This document shows, piece after piece, positions 44,058-52,912 of a DNA stretch of 64,000 nucleotides (positions within the stretch are counted from its first letter, which is position 1; each line of letters begins with the position of its first letter). The DNA comes from Burkholderia catarinensis (GTDB lineage: Bacteria; Pseudomonadota; Gammaproteobacteria; Burkholderiales; Burkholderiaceae): contig NZ_MDEQ02000001.1 in the NCBI RefSeq assembly GCF_001883705.2, forward strand, positions 645,270 to 709,269, read 5' to 3'. The position numbers and the translations under genes are program-made. Under the pieces are notes generated by a model, which ran no database searches, was not told the origin of the DNA, and saw nothing but the letters and a program-made list of their open reading frames with translations.

Positions 44058-44081
44058 ATATATGATATGCATATCATATAT
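44058..44081. promoter_or_regulatory. Palindromic operator of vapBC
   Basis: A perfect 24-bp palindrome of only A/T with a central TGATATGC-ATATCA core. It lies 12 bp upstream of the antitoxin ATG and is the likely autoregulatory site of the antitoxin. Confidence 0.7.
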
Positions 44082-44165
44082 ACCCAATCGAAGGTCCGCA
44101 ACACCCGGGCCGGGCGCGGCGCGCTCGCGCAAACCATGGTTCGGCAACGCGGGCAGGCGCTCCGC

Positions 44166-45062
44166 TCAGATCCCCGCCATCTTCCTCAACCACTCCGCCA
44201 GCCGCCGTGCCCCGTCCGGCATGTCCGCGTCCTCGCGCGTGCACAGGTAGTAATCGCGCCCGTCGTCGAGCGCATGATCGAACAGCTTCACGAGCTCGCC
44301 GTTCTCCAGCTCGCGTTCGACCAGCGGCGCGCGCAGCAACGCGGCGCCGAGATCCGCGCGCGCGGCGCTCAGCGTGAGCTGGCCATCCTCGAACATCGGC
44401 CCCACCGCGTGCGACACATGCCGCACGCCGGCGCCTTGCAGCCAGTTGACCCACGTGCTGCGATCCTCGTCGTGCACGAGAGGCGCGCGCGCGAGATCGG
44501 CCGGCGTGCGGAACGGCCCGTGACGCTTCAGGAACGACGGGCTGCACATCGGCACCATCGCGCCTGGCAGCAGCCGTTCGCAGCGGTAGCCGGGCCAGTC
44601 GCCGGTGCCGAAGCGGATCGACAGGTCCGACGCATCGCTTCGGTAGTTGCGGTGATGCGCGTACAGCACGGTCACGTCGACGTCCGTGTTGTCGGCCAGG
44701 AACGCGTGCAGCCGCGGAATGAACCAGCCGATGCCGAGCAGCGGGATCAGGCTGACGGTGATCTGCCGCAGCGACGAACGGTCGCGCACGAAGCGCGTCG
44801 CGCTGCGCAGCACCGAGAACGCGGCGCTGATCGACCGGTAGTAGTCGCGTCCTTCGTCGGTGAGCGCGAGCAGCCGGCCCTCGCGCACTGTCAGCGGCGT
44901 CTGGATGAACGCTTCGAGCAGTTGCAGCTGATGGCTCACCGCCGACGGCGTGATGTCGAGCTCGCCCGCCGCCGCGGTGACCGACCCGAGACGCGCAAAC
45001 GCTTCGAACGCACGCACCGCGCGCAGCGGCGGATCGTGCGGCAATTGTTCGATATTTTTCAT
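44166..45062 (-). CDS. LysR-family regulator, GcvA-like
   Basis: A 298-residue LysR regulator. The HTH starts RAVRAFEAFARLGSVTAA, followed by LDITPSAVSHQLQLLEAF. The ligand domain contains VSLIPLLGIGWFIPRL and SIRFGTGDWPGY. It is divergent from the gene for a periplasmic binding protein and the ATC-hydrolase/carbamoylase genes, which it probably regulates. A 7-bp inverted repeat, TTCGATA/TATCGAA (45048-45080), straddles its start codon and may be an autoregulatory site. Confidence 0.85.
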   Translation of the reverse strand: MKNIEQLPHDPPLRAVRAFEAFARLGSVTAAAGELDITPSAVSHQLQLLEAFIQTPLTVREGRLLALTDEGRDYYRSISAAFSVLRSATRFVRDRSSLRQITVSLIPLLGIGWFIPRLHAFLADNTDVDVTVLYAHHRNYRSDASDLSIRFGTGDWPGYRCERLLPGAMVPMCSPSFLKRHGPFRTPADLARAPLVHDEDRSTWVNWLQGAGVRHVSHAVGPMFEDGQLTLSAARADLGAALLRAPLVERELENGELVKLFDHALDDGRDYYLCTREDADMPDGARRLAEWLRKMAGI

Positions 45063-45080
45063 GTGTCGAATTTTATCGAA
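45048..45080. promoter_or_regulatory. Inverted repeat over the LysR start
   Basis: TTCGATA (45048-45054) and TATCGAA (45074-45080) flank the start codon of the LysR gene. The following 45081-45239 is A/T-rich and should contain both divergent promoters. Confidence 0.35.
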
Positions 45081-45239
45081 AAATCAGGGTAAGCGACAAT
45101 CTAAAAATACCCTTTATTTACAATGGAATGCGTTAATGTGTCGAGAACGCTATAAGCATCCAACAATTGGGTATTTGGGGTTTGGGTGCTGAATATTTAA
45201 TATTTTTCATGTTTTGATCCGACTCCACGATCCTCGCAC

Positions 45240-46406
45240 ATGAAAATCGCTTTCCTTCCCGTCAGCCTCGCATTCTCGGCGGCCGCCCTGGCAGCATCCG
45301 TTCCCGCGTTCGCGCAGTCCGCGCCGCAGACGATCCTGATCGGTCTCGCCGCGCCGCTCACCGGCCCGTCCGCGCGGATCGGCAAGGATCTGCAGAACGG
45401 CGCGCAACTCGCGATCGACGACGCGAACGCGAAGCATCCGGCCATCGGCGGCAAGCCGGTCGTCTACAAGCTCGTCGCGGCGGACGACCAGTCCGACCCG
45501 CGCACGGCCGTCGCGGTCGCGCAGCAGCTCGTCGACCAGCACGTGATCGGCGTCGTCGGTCACTGGAACACGGGCTGCAGCGTGCCGGCGTCGCGCGTCT
45601 ACCGCGATGCGGGCATTCCGCAGATCGCGCCGGCGTCCACCGGCCATCAATACACGCAGCAGGGCTATGCGACGGCCTTCCGCATCATGGGTCACGACGA
45701 TGCGGGCGGCAACTTCACGGGTGCGTATGCGGTGAAGACGCTGAAGGCGAAGCGCATCGCGGTGATCGACGATCGCACGTCGTTCGGCGCGGGGCTGGCC
45801 GACCAGTTCATCAAGGGCGTGCAGGCGAACGGCGGCGCGATCGTCGATCGCCAGTACGTGAACGACAAGACGACCGACTTCAGCGGCGTGCTGACCGCGA
45901 TCAAGGGCAAGCGCGCGGATCTCGTGTTCTTCGGCGGCCTCGACGCGCAGGCCGCACCGATCGCGCGCCGGATGCGCCAGCTCGGCGTGAACGCGCCGCT
46001 GCTCGGCGCGGGCGGCTTCGTGAGCCAGACCTTCCTGTCGCTCGCGGGCAAGGACGGCGACGGCGTGACGGCGCTCGAACCGGGCCTGCCGCTCGACCGG
46101 ATGCCGGGCGGCAAGGCATTCGACACGCAATACCAGACGCGCTTCCGTGCACCGATCGAACTGCATGCGCCGTTCGCGTACGACGCGGCCGCCACGCTGA
46201 TCGCGGCCGCGCAGAAGGCCGGCACGACGCAACCGGCAAAGCTGGTCGCGGCGGTTCGTGCGATCGAGCGCCCCGGCGTGACGGGGCGCATCGCGTTCGA
46301 CGCCGAAGGCAACCTGAAGGACCCGGCCTTCACGATCTACCAGGTGCGCGGCGGCAAGTGGACCGTCGTCGACGTGCTCGGCGGCGCGCGCACCGTAGCC
46401 AGGTAA
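45240..46406 (+). CDS. Branched-chain-type ABC transporter binding protein
   Basis: A 388-residue periplasmic solute-binding protein of the LivJ/LivK family. The signal peptide ends near residue 24 (VPAFAQS). The mature domain has LIGLAAPLTGPSARIGKDL and QVIGVVGHWNTGCS, followed by FRIMGHDDAGGNFTGAY. No permease or ATPase gene is next to it, so it would have to work with a transporter encoded elsewhere. No clear ribosome site precedes the ATG at 45240. The next genes suggest that the ligand is an amino acid derivative. Confidence 0.85.
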   Translation: MKIAFLPVSLAFSAAALAASVPAFAQSAPQTILIGLAAPLTGPSARIGKDLQNGAQLAIDDANAKHPAIGGKPVVYKLVAADDQSDPRTAVAVAQQLVDQHVIGVVGHWNTGCSVPASRVYRDAGIPQIAPASTGHQYTQQGYATAFRIMGHDDAGGNFTGAYAVKTLKAKRIAVIDDRTSFGAGLADQFIKGVQANGGAIVDRQYVNDKTTDFSGVLTAIKGKRADLVFFGGLDAQAAPIARRMRQLGVNAPLLGAGGFVSQTFLSLAGKDGDGVTALEPGLPLDRMPGGKAFDTQYQTRFRAPIELHAPFAYDAAATLIAAAQKAGTTQPAKLVAAVRAIERPGVTGRIAFDAEGNLKDPAFTIYQVRGGKWTVVDVLGGARTVAR

Positions 46407-46432
46407 GCAACACAACGACCAAGACGATCCCC

Positions 46433-46957
46433 ATGACCGAAGCGAACCAGACATCCGCCGCCGCACCCGAGGACACGCGCCTCGGGATCCTCGCACGGCG
46501 CCGCATCGAAGCGGAAATCATCAAGCCGATCTACGAGATCATGAAGCGCGAGTTCGGCGCCGAGCGCGCGCAGGCCGTGATCGCGGAAGCCGTGCGCGGC
46601 GCGGCCGTCGACGCGGGCCGCACGTTCGCCGCGCAGGAGCCCGGCGGCACGAGCGTGAAGTCGTTCATCGCGCTGCAGGTGCTGTGGGAAAAGGACGATG
46701 CGCTCGACGTCGAGGTGCGGCGCGCGGACGACGCGCACTACGACTACGACGTGCATCGCTGCCGCTACGCGGAGATGTACCACGCGATGGGGCTCGGCGA
46801 GATCGGGCACCTGCTGAGCTGCGCGCGCGACAGTCATTTCATCGAGGGCTATGCGCCGCGCATCGCACTCACGCGCACGAGCACGATCATGCAGGGCGGC
46901 AAGCGCTGCGATTTCCGCTACGCACTGCAGCCCGCGCGGGAGAACGGCGATGCGTGA
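46433..46957 (+). CDS. ATC-hydrolase-family protein (AtcB-like)
   Basis: A 174-residue protein of the L-2-aminothiazoline-4-carboxylate hydrolase family. In Pseudomonas this enzyme opens L-ATC to N-carbamoyl-L-cysteine. Family features are CRYAEMYHAMGLGEIGHLL and LSCARDSHFIEGYAPRI (about residues 105-135), and CDFRYAL near the end. The ATG at 46433 follows the binding protein by 26 bp; a longer frame lies inside the upstream gene and is not used. It overlaps the next gene, a carbamoyl hydrolase, by 8 bp. The family is broad, so the substrate may differ from ATC. Confidence 0.75.
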   Translation: MTEANQTSAAAPEDTRLGILARRRIEAEIIKPIYEIMKREFGAERAQAVIAEAVRGAAVDAGRTFAAQEPGGTSVKSFIALQVLWEKDDALDVEVRRADDAHYDYDVHRCRYAEMYHAMGLGEIGHLLSCARDSHFIEGYAPRIALTRTSTIMQGGKRCDFRYALQPARENGDA

Positions 46958-48206
46958 CGACAACGTGAGCGCGCCGCGCGTCGACAGCGATCGCCTGTGG
47001 GCCTCGCTCGAGCGGATGGCGCAGATCGGCGCGACGCCGAAGGGCGGCGTCTGCCGTCTCGCGCTGACCGATCTCGACCGCGAGTCGCGCGACCTGTTCG
47101 TGCAGTGGGCGCACGATGCCGGCTGCACGGTGCGCGTCGACAAAATGGGCAATGTGTTCGCGCGCCGCGCGGGCCGCAATCCGGACGCCGCGCCGGTGAT
47201 GACGGGCTCGCATGCCGATTCTCAGCCGACCGGCGGCCGCTACGACGGCATCTACGGCGTGCTCGGCGGGCTCGAGGTCGTGCGCGCGCTGAACGACGCA
47301 GGCATCGAGACGGAGCGTCCGGTCGACGTCGTGATCTGGACCAACGAGGAGGGCTCGCGCTTTGCGCCGGCGATGGTCTCGGCCGGCGTGTTCTCGGGCG
47401 TTTATACGCTCGAATACGGGCTGTCGCGTACCGACGGCACGGGCAAGACGATCGGCGAGGAACTGGAGCGGATCGGCTATGCGGGTGCCGAGCCCGTCGG
47501 CGGTTATCAGGTGCACGCGGCGTACGAGCTGCATATCGAACAGGGCGCGATTCTCGAACGGGCCGGCAAGACGATCGGCGTCGTGACGGCCGGGCAGGGG
47601 CAGCGCTGGTACGAGGTGACGCTCACGGGTGTCGACGCGCACGCGGGTACGACGCCGATGGAGTTCCGTCGCGATGCGCTGGTCGGCGCCGCGCGGATGA
47701 TCTCGTTCGTCGAAGTGCTCGGCCGCCGCTACGCACCGGATGCGCGCGCAACGGTCGGGATGATCGAGGCACGGCCGAATTCGCGCAACACGGTGCCGGG
47801 CGGCTGCTTCTTCACGGTCGAGTTCCGCCACCCCGACGATGCGGTGCTCGACGAACTGGACGCGGTGCTGCGCGCGGAACTCGCGCGCGTGGTCGACGAA
47901 ACCGGCCTCGGTGCGCAGATCGAGCAGATCTTCACGTATGCGCCGGTGCCGTTCGCGCCGCGCTGCATCGACGCGGTGCGTGACGCGGCCCGGGCGCTCG
48001 GTCTGTCGCACATGAACATCGTGTCCGGCGCGGGACATGACGCGTGCTACGTCGCGCGCGTCGCACCGACCGGAATGATCTTCGTGCCGTGCGTCGACGG
48101 GCTGAGCCACAACGAGGCCGAAGCGATTACGCCCGAATGGGCGGCGGCGGGCGCCGACGTGCTGTTGCGCGCGGTGCTGCAGAGCGCGCAGGAAGCGGGC
48201 GCCTGA
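46950..48206 (+). CDS. N-carbamoyl-L-amino acid hydrolase (AtcC-like)
   Basis: A 418-residue metal-dependent amidase of the M20/HyuC type. Metal and active-site segments are visible: GSHADSQPTGGRYDG near 82, IWTNEEGSRFAP near 130, HIEQGAILE near 190, and SGAGHDACYVARV near 365. HAGTTPMEFRRDAL near 232 belongs to the dimerisation domain. It starts at ATG 46950 and overlaps the ATC-hydrolase-like gene by 8 bp, which suggests coupled activity: ring opening followed by removal of the carbamoyl group. The cytochrome c gene is convergent and begins 10 bp later. Confidence 0.85.
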   Translation: MRDDNVSAPRVDSDRLWASLERMAQIGATPKGGVCRLALTDLDRESRDLFVQWAHDAGCTVRVDKMGNVFARRAGRNPDAAPVMTGSHADSQPTGGRYDGIYGVLGGLEVVRALNDAGIETERPVDVVIWTNEEGSRFAPAMVSAGVFSGVYTLEYGLSRTDGTGKTIGEELERIGYAGAEPVGGYQVHAAYELHIEQGAILERAGKTIGVVTAGQGQRWYEVTLTGVDAHAGTTPMEFRRDALVGAARMISFVEVLGRRYAPDARATVGMIEARPNSRNTVPGGCFFTVEFRHPDDAVLDELDAVLRAELARVVDETGLGAQIEQIFTYAPVPFAPRCIDAVRDAARALGLSHMNIVSGAGHDACYVARVAPTGMIFVPCVDGLSHNEAEAITPEWAAAGADVLLRAVLQSAQEAGA

Positions 48207-48216
48207 CGCGCGCGTC

Positions 48217-49053
48217 CTACTTGCCGGCCTTGCGCCGCGCCATATACGCGAGATACGCGACGATCTGGTCGAGTTCCCGGTCGCTCAGCTGGTCGGGCGG
48301 AAACGCCGGCATGCTCCGGCCCGGCCAGTCGCGCACCGATGCCGGGTTGCGGATATAGCGGCGCAGCGCGGCGGGCTGGAAGTAGTCGACCGGATTCATC
48401 GGCGCATTCAGGTCGGGGCCGGCATGGCTGCTGCCCGCGCCGTCGACGCGGTGGCACGCGAGGCATTGCGTGACGAACAGGTGCTGGCCCGCGCGGGCCG
48501 GATCGCTTGCGGGCAGCGCGGCATCGACGGCGAGCGACGGCCAGCGCGCGAGCGGCGACGATTCGATCGTGACGCGCACGATCTGGTACGGCCACTGTTC
48601 GCCGCGCACCGACGACGCGTCCGGCCCGAGCCAGACGAGATAGAACGGCCCGGCGCTGACCTGCTTGCCGGGCAGCTTCGGCCACGGCCTGGCCGGATCC
48701 TCGATCGCGAGCCACGGGACGGCGCCCGCCGGCGCGCGGCGGCGCACGAGATCCAGCGGCAGTTGCGCGGCGAAGCCGTCGGCCGCGCGCGTTTCCAGCA
48801 CCCCGTCGGCCGGCAGCGGCGTGTCGCCGAGCAGCGCGGCGAACGGCACGGCGCGGAACTTCATCGGCCGGCCGTACGCGATGTCGCGCGGCACGTGGAT
48901 GTCCGTCGCATCGGGGCGCGCGAGCAGCGTCTGCCGCGTGAGGGCGCGGGCCGTGCCGTCGGTCTCGAGTTCCAGCGCGGACTGGGCCGACGCGCGTTGT
49001 CCGATCAGGCAAACCGTCAGCAGCACAAGCGAAAACCACCGGCGCTTCAGCAT
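48217..49053 (-). CDS. Secreted cytochrome c family protein
   Basis: A 278-residue periplasmic protein with a signal peptide (LVLLTVCLIGQRASAQS). The first 170 residues are an uncharacterised domain with PVSIAG-like absent but FYLVWLGPDASSV visible. The C-terminal part is a class I cytochrome c domain: haem motif CLACH (Cys197, Cys200, His201) and axial Met in GRSMPAFPP near 245. GGAG lies 6 nt before the ATG at 49053; the longer frame to 49206 has no signal peptide and is not used. It follows the pga operon after a gap of 171 bp and may be independent. Confidence 0.82.
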   Translation of the reverse strand: MLKRRWFSLVLLTVCLIGQRASAQSALELETDGTARALTRQTLLARPDATDIHVPRDIAYGRPMKFRAVPFAALLGDTPLPADGVLETRAADGFAAQLPLDLVRRRAPAGAVPWLAIEDPARPWPKLPGKQVSAGPFYLVWLGPDASSVRGEQWPYQIVRVTIESSPLARWPSLAVDAALPASDPARAGQHLFVTQCLACHRVDGAGSSHAGPDLNAPMNPVDYFQPAALRRYIRNPASVRDWPGRSMPAFPPDQLSDRELDQIVAYLAYMARRKAGK

Positions 49054-49224
49054 TCGTACTCCGGGAAAGGGCGTTCCGGCGGCGGCAGGGGACGCTAGCC
49101 GCGGCCGATGGAAGGAATCGGGCGACAGTCTATCCGGTACGCGCGGCGCTGGCGACTTCGGCGCGGGAAGGGAGGAATGTGCGGGCTGACCGCATTGACG
49201 ACGCAACCGCTGGCCGGACGGCCG

Positions 49225-50493
49225 TCAATGACTCGAACACCGCGCTTCGTTCTTCGGCAACGGCGTGTCCCGTTCCGGTTCGAAATCGGCTTCGCGCGTG
49301 CCCAACGGCGTCAGCGACACGAAATGCATCGCCGTGCCGCGCGCCGGGAAACCGGCGATGCCCGTCGTGCCCCACGGAATCGGCGAACGCTGCACGCCGC
49401 TCACCGCAATGCCCGCCGGCGCGAGCGCGAGCGTCAGCAGCCGCCCGTCGCGGGTCGGCATAAACGCGTGCGTACCGGAGACCCCGATGCCGGATTCGCG
49501 CACCGACGCCGGCAGGCAGTCGAGCGTCGCCGTGCGGCGGCCGTCCGGGGCGATCAGCATCGCGACGCCGCGATCGTCCGCCGTCGTCGTGACGACGAGG
49601 AAGCGGTCGAGCGCCGGCACGTAGGCCGACGAGTACACGTAGTACTGGATGGCCTCGTTGAGCGCCCCCAGCTTGTCCAGCTTCTCCGTGACCGGATCGA
49701 ACATCGCGTATTCGAGCGTCGCGTCGGTGCTGCCTTCGATGAATTTCTGCCAGACGAGCAGCGCGGTGCGCGGCGAACCCGCGATCACGGGCCACCATTC
49801 GCGGCGATGCGGCGCGACCTCGACGTGGTTCAGCACGCGCCCGGCCGCATCGTAGGTTTTCAGGTAGACGCCGCCGCCGGTGCCGAGGTTGTCGACGCCG
49901 CCGCCGTCGATCCAGTCGGCGGAATAGAACACGACGAAGCGTTCGCCGACCGTCGCGACATGCCCGGAGTGGCCGCCCGATTCGACGTCGTTCGGGTAGG
50001 GCTTGACCGGCTTCAGGTCGCGGCCGTAGACGCCGTAGCGCTGGCTGACTTCCTGCGTCGCGTTCCAGCCGTCCTCGAACGTGACGAAGATGTCGCCGTG
50101 CGCGTTCTGCGCGATCGACACGGGCTCCTGCGCCTCGGGGCGGCTGATGAACGGACGGACGTGCAGCAGGTGCGGCTTGCCGGGCAGCCATTCGCCGACA
50201 TACACGTCATGCGGCCAGTTGCCGTTGCGCAGCGCGCCACGCGGCACGATGCCCGAGCTGCTGAAGAACACCCAGCGTTTGCCGTTTCCGGCGTCGGCTA
50301 CGCCGATGCCGTGCATGAAGCGCCGCGAGTCGCCGGTCTCCTGCGGCGATGGGGCATCCCGCACGGTGACCGTATGCACGGCCGGCGCGTCGGCGAGGGC
50401 CGACGGCGGCGTCGCGCCGATGCCGCACGCGCCGACGAGCGCGGCCGCGACGCGCCATGCGGCCGCCTGCGCCGGGCGCGTTCGTCGCGTCAT
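49225..50493 (-). CDS. Secreted protein, probable beta-propeller fold, unknown function
   Basis: A 422-residue protein with an N-terminal signal peptide ([19 protein letters not shown]). The mature sequence shows repeated beta-rich segments of similar length, such as [15 protein letters not shown] and [16 protein letters not shown], and Trp-containing strands that resemble sialidase-type propellers; no catalytic motif was recognised. The ATG overlaps the glmS stop by 4 bp, so it is coupled to the pga operon. It may act on the polymer outside the cytoplasm, but that is inference from position. Confidence 0.55.
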   Translation of the reverse strand: MTRRTRPAQAAAWRVAAALVGACGIGATPPSALADAPAVHTVTVRDAPSPQETGDSRRFMHGIGVADAGNGKRWVFFSSSGIVPRGALRNGNWPHDVYVGEWLPGKPHLLHVRPFISRPEAQEPVSIAQNAHGDIFVTFEDGWNATQEVSQRYGVYGRDLKPVKPYPNDVESGGHSGHVATVGERFVVFYSADWIDGGGVDNLGTGGGVYLKTYDAAGRVLNHVEVAPHRREWWPVIAGSPRTALLVWQKFIEGSTDATLEYAMFDPVTEKLDKLGALNEAIQYYVYSSAYVPALDRFLVVTTTADDRGVAMLIAPDGRRTATLDCLPASVRESGIGVSGTHAFMPTRDGRLLTLALAPAGIAVSGVQRSPIPWGTTGIAGFPARGTAMHFVSLTPLGTREADFEPERDTPLPKNEARCSSH

Positions 50494-52313
50494 TCGACGG
50501 TCACCGATTTCGCGAGGTTGCGCGGCTTGTCGACGTCGGCGCCGCGCGCGCAGCCGACGTGATACGCGAGCAGTTGCAGCGGGATCACGTTGACGATCGG
50601 CGACAGCAGGTCGCCCGACTCGCGCACGCGGATCAGGTGCGTGTCGCGGTCGGCGTCGATCTCGAGCTGGCTGCCGGCCAGCACGTAGAGCCGCCCGCCG
50701 CGCGCGCGCACCTCGGCCATGTTGGATTTCAGCTTCTGGAACAGGCGGTCGTCCGGCGCGATCGTGACCACCGGCATCGCGCTCGTGACGAGCGCGAGCG
50801 GGCCATGCTTCAGCTCGCCGGCCGCGTAGCCTTCCGCATGGATGTACGACACCTCCTTGAGCTTCAACGCGCCTTCCAGCGCGATCGGGAAATGAATGCC
50901 GCGCCCGAGGAACAGCGCGTTCTCGGTGCGCGCGAACTTCGCGGCCCAGCCCATGATCTGCGTTTCGAGCGCGAGCGCGTGGTTGATGCGCCCGGACAGC
51001 GCGCGCAACTGTTTCAGGTGCATCGCGACTTGCGCCGCGTCGAGCCGGCCGCGCAGTTGCGCGAGCGTCAGCGTCAGCACGAACAGCGCGACGAGCTGCG
51101 TCGTGAACGCCTTGGTCGATGCGACGCCGAGCTCGACGCCGGCCCGCGTGAGGAACCGCAACGGCGCGTTGCGCGCGATCGTGCTGGTCGCCACGTTGCA
51201 GATCGCCATCGAGAGCGGCTGGCCCATGTCGCGCGCGCGCTCGATCGCGCCGATCGTGTCGGCCGTTTCGCCCGACTGCGAAATGCCGACGACGAGCGTG
51301 CGCGGATCGGCCACGGTGTCGCGGTAGCGGAATTCGCTGGCGATCTCGACCTGCGCGGGCACGCCCGCGATGCCCTCGAGCCAGTACTTCGCGGTCAGGC
51401 CCGCGTAGTAGCTGGTGCCGCAGCCGAGCAGCAGCACGTTCCTCACGCGCGAGAGCAGCGAGCGCGTGCTGCCGGTCGCGTCGAACAGCGCGGGCGAGAT
51501 CGTGTCGATGCCGTCGAGCGTGCTGTCGATCGCCTTCGGCTGCTCGAAGATCTCCTTCTGCATGAAGTGCTGGTACGGGCCGAGCGCGGCATCGCCGTCG
51601 CGCGCCTTCACTTCGCACAGCGGGCGTTGCGCGTCGTGCCCGGCCGAATCGACCACGGCGATGCGATCCGGCGTGATCAGCGCGACGTCGCCGTCCTCCA
51701 GGTAGACGAAGCGGTCGGTCAGGTCGCCGAGCGCCGCGCAGTCCGATGCGAGGTAGTTCTGCTCGGCGCCGATGCCGATCACGAGCGGCGAGCCGGCGCG
51801 CGCGGCGACGAGGCGCTGCGGCTCGCGCGCGCTCAGGACCGCGATCGCGTACGCGCCGTGCAGCCGCTTGACCGCGTGCACGACCGCGTCGAACAGGTCG
51901 TCGCGATAGACGCTGTGGATCAGGTGCGCGATCACCTCGGTGTCGGTCTGGCCGCGAAACGTGTAGCCGCGCTCCCGCAGTTCGGCGCGCAGCGTGTCGT
52001 GGTTCTCGATGATCCCGTTGTGCACGACCGCGATCGTGTCGCCCGACATGATCGGATGCGCGTTCATTTCCGACGGCGCGCCGTGCGTCGCCCAGCGCGT
52101 ATGCGCGATGCAGGTCTGCGCTTCGAGGCCGAGCGTCAGCACGCGCGCCTGCAGGTCCGTCACGCGGCGCAGCGTGCGCTCGCTGCGCAGGCGGCCGTCA
52201 TCCTGCACGGCGATGCCGCACGAATCGTAGCCGCGATACTCGAGCCGGCTCAACGCATTGACCAGTTGTGGCACCTGATTGTTCAGGCCGCTTGCTCCGA
52301 CGATTCCGCACAT
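50490..52313 (-). CDS. glmS: Glutamine:fructose-6-phosphate aminotransferase
   Basis: A 607-residue GlmS that makes glucosamine-6-phosphate from fructose-6-phosphate and glutamine, the first step towards UDP-GlcNAc. The N-terminal glutaminase nucleophile is Cys2 ([10 protein letters not shown]). The C-terminal SIS domains have [13 protein letters not shown] near 305 and [13 protein letters not shown] near 350, and the C-terminal end is [20 protein letters not shown] lies 5 nt before the ATG. Its place in the pga operon suggests a copy dedicated to PNAG precursor supply; a housekeeping glmS would be elsewhere. Confidence 0.93.
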   Translation of the reverse strand: MCGIVGASGLNNQVPQLVNALSRLEYRGYDSCGIAVQDDGRLRSERTLRRVTDLQARVLTLGLEAQTCIAHTRWATHGAPSEMNAHPIMSGDTIAVVHNGIIENHDTLRAELRERGYTFRGQTDTEVIAHLIHSVYRDDLFDAVVHAVKRLHGAYAIAVLSAREPQRLVAARAGSPLVIGIGAEQNYLASDCAALGDLTDRFVYLEDGDVALITPDRIAVVDSAGHDAQRPLCEVKARDGDAALGPYQHFMQKEIFEQPKAIDSTLDGIDTISPALFDATGSTRSLLSRVRNVLLLGCGTSYYAGLTAKYWLEGIAGVPAQVEIASEFRYRDTVADPRTLVVGISQSGETADTIGAIERARDMGQPLSMAICNVATSTIARNAPLRFLTRAGVELGVASTKAFTTQLVALFVLTLTLAQLRGRLDAAQVAMHLKQLRALSGRINHALALETQIMGWAAKFARTENALFLGRGIHFPIALEGALKLKEVSYIHAEGYAAGELKHGPLALVTSAMPVVTIAPDDRLFQKLKSNMAEVRARGGRLYVLAGSQLEIDADRDTHLIRVRESGDLLSPIVNVIPLQLLAYHVGCARGADVDKPRNLAKSVTVE

Positions 52314-52423
52314 GATTCACCTCGTCCAAAGGAAGTTGCCGGCCGGCGATGCGCGACGGCGCGGTGCAAGGAGCGGCGCCGCGCCACGGATGCACGTCCC
52401 GTGTGCGGCGCCGCTCCGGTGAC

Positions 52424-52912
52424 CTACTCGCGGGGTTGCGGCCCCGCGTGGGCTACCCATTCGATGCCGGAAATCGAGCCGTTCGCATCGTGCGACGCGA
52501 CGAGAATCCGCGTCGTGCGCCGCGCGTCGCGCCGGCGGGTGCCGGCCAGCACGGTCGTGGGCATCGGGCGCACCTTCGCGCTGGCGGAGCGCCGCAGCAT
52601 CTTCGACACGCGCAGCCGGTAGGCCAGCGGATGCACGACGCGCCCCGCGATCAGCCAGGTGATGGTCGTGCCCGCGATGATCGCGATGCTGGTCGCGTAG
52701 AACACGATCTGTTCGATCGGCATCTCGGCCTCGTTGAACGGCAGCAGGTAGCGGTACGTGTAGATGCAGATCGATGCCCACACGGCGCCGACCAGCGCGG
52801 GCCGGACGAAGCGGAACCACACGACCATCACGGGCCCGACGATGGGGCCGCGTTCGGCGATCATTTCGCGCGGCGTGCGCAGGGAAAGGTCAATAATCGG
52901 CGCGTTCTTCAT
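52424..52912 (-). CDS. pgaD: PNAG synthesis protein PgaD
   Basis: A 162-residue inner-membrane protein. Two membrane helices lie near residues 28-50 (VMVVWFRFVRPALVGAVW) and 70-92 (FYATSIAIIAGTTITWLIA). PgaD assists PgaC and is needed for PNAG polymerisation when c-di-GMP binds the PgaCD complex. The C-terminal 55 residues are hydrophilic and variable. Its start overlaps the pgaC 3' end by 23 bp. PgaD is poorly conserved, so the call leans on the membrane pattern and the position. Confidence 0.8.
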   Translation of the reverse strand: MKNAPIIDLSLRTPREMIAERGPIVGPVMVVWFRFVRPALVGAVWASICIYTYRYLLPFNEAEMPIEQIVFYATSIAIIAGTTITWLIAGRVVHPLAYRLRVSKMLRRSASAKVRPMPTTVLAGTRRRDARRTTRILVASHDANGSISGIEWVAHAGPQPRE

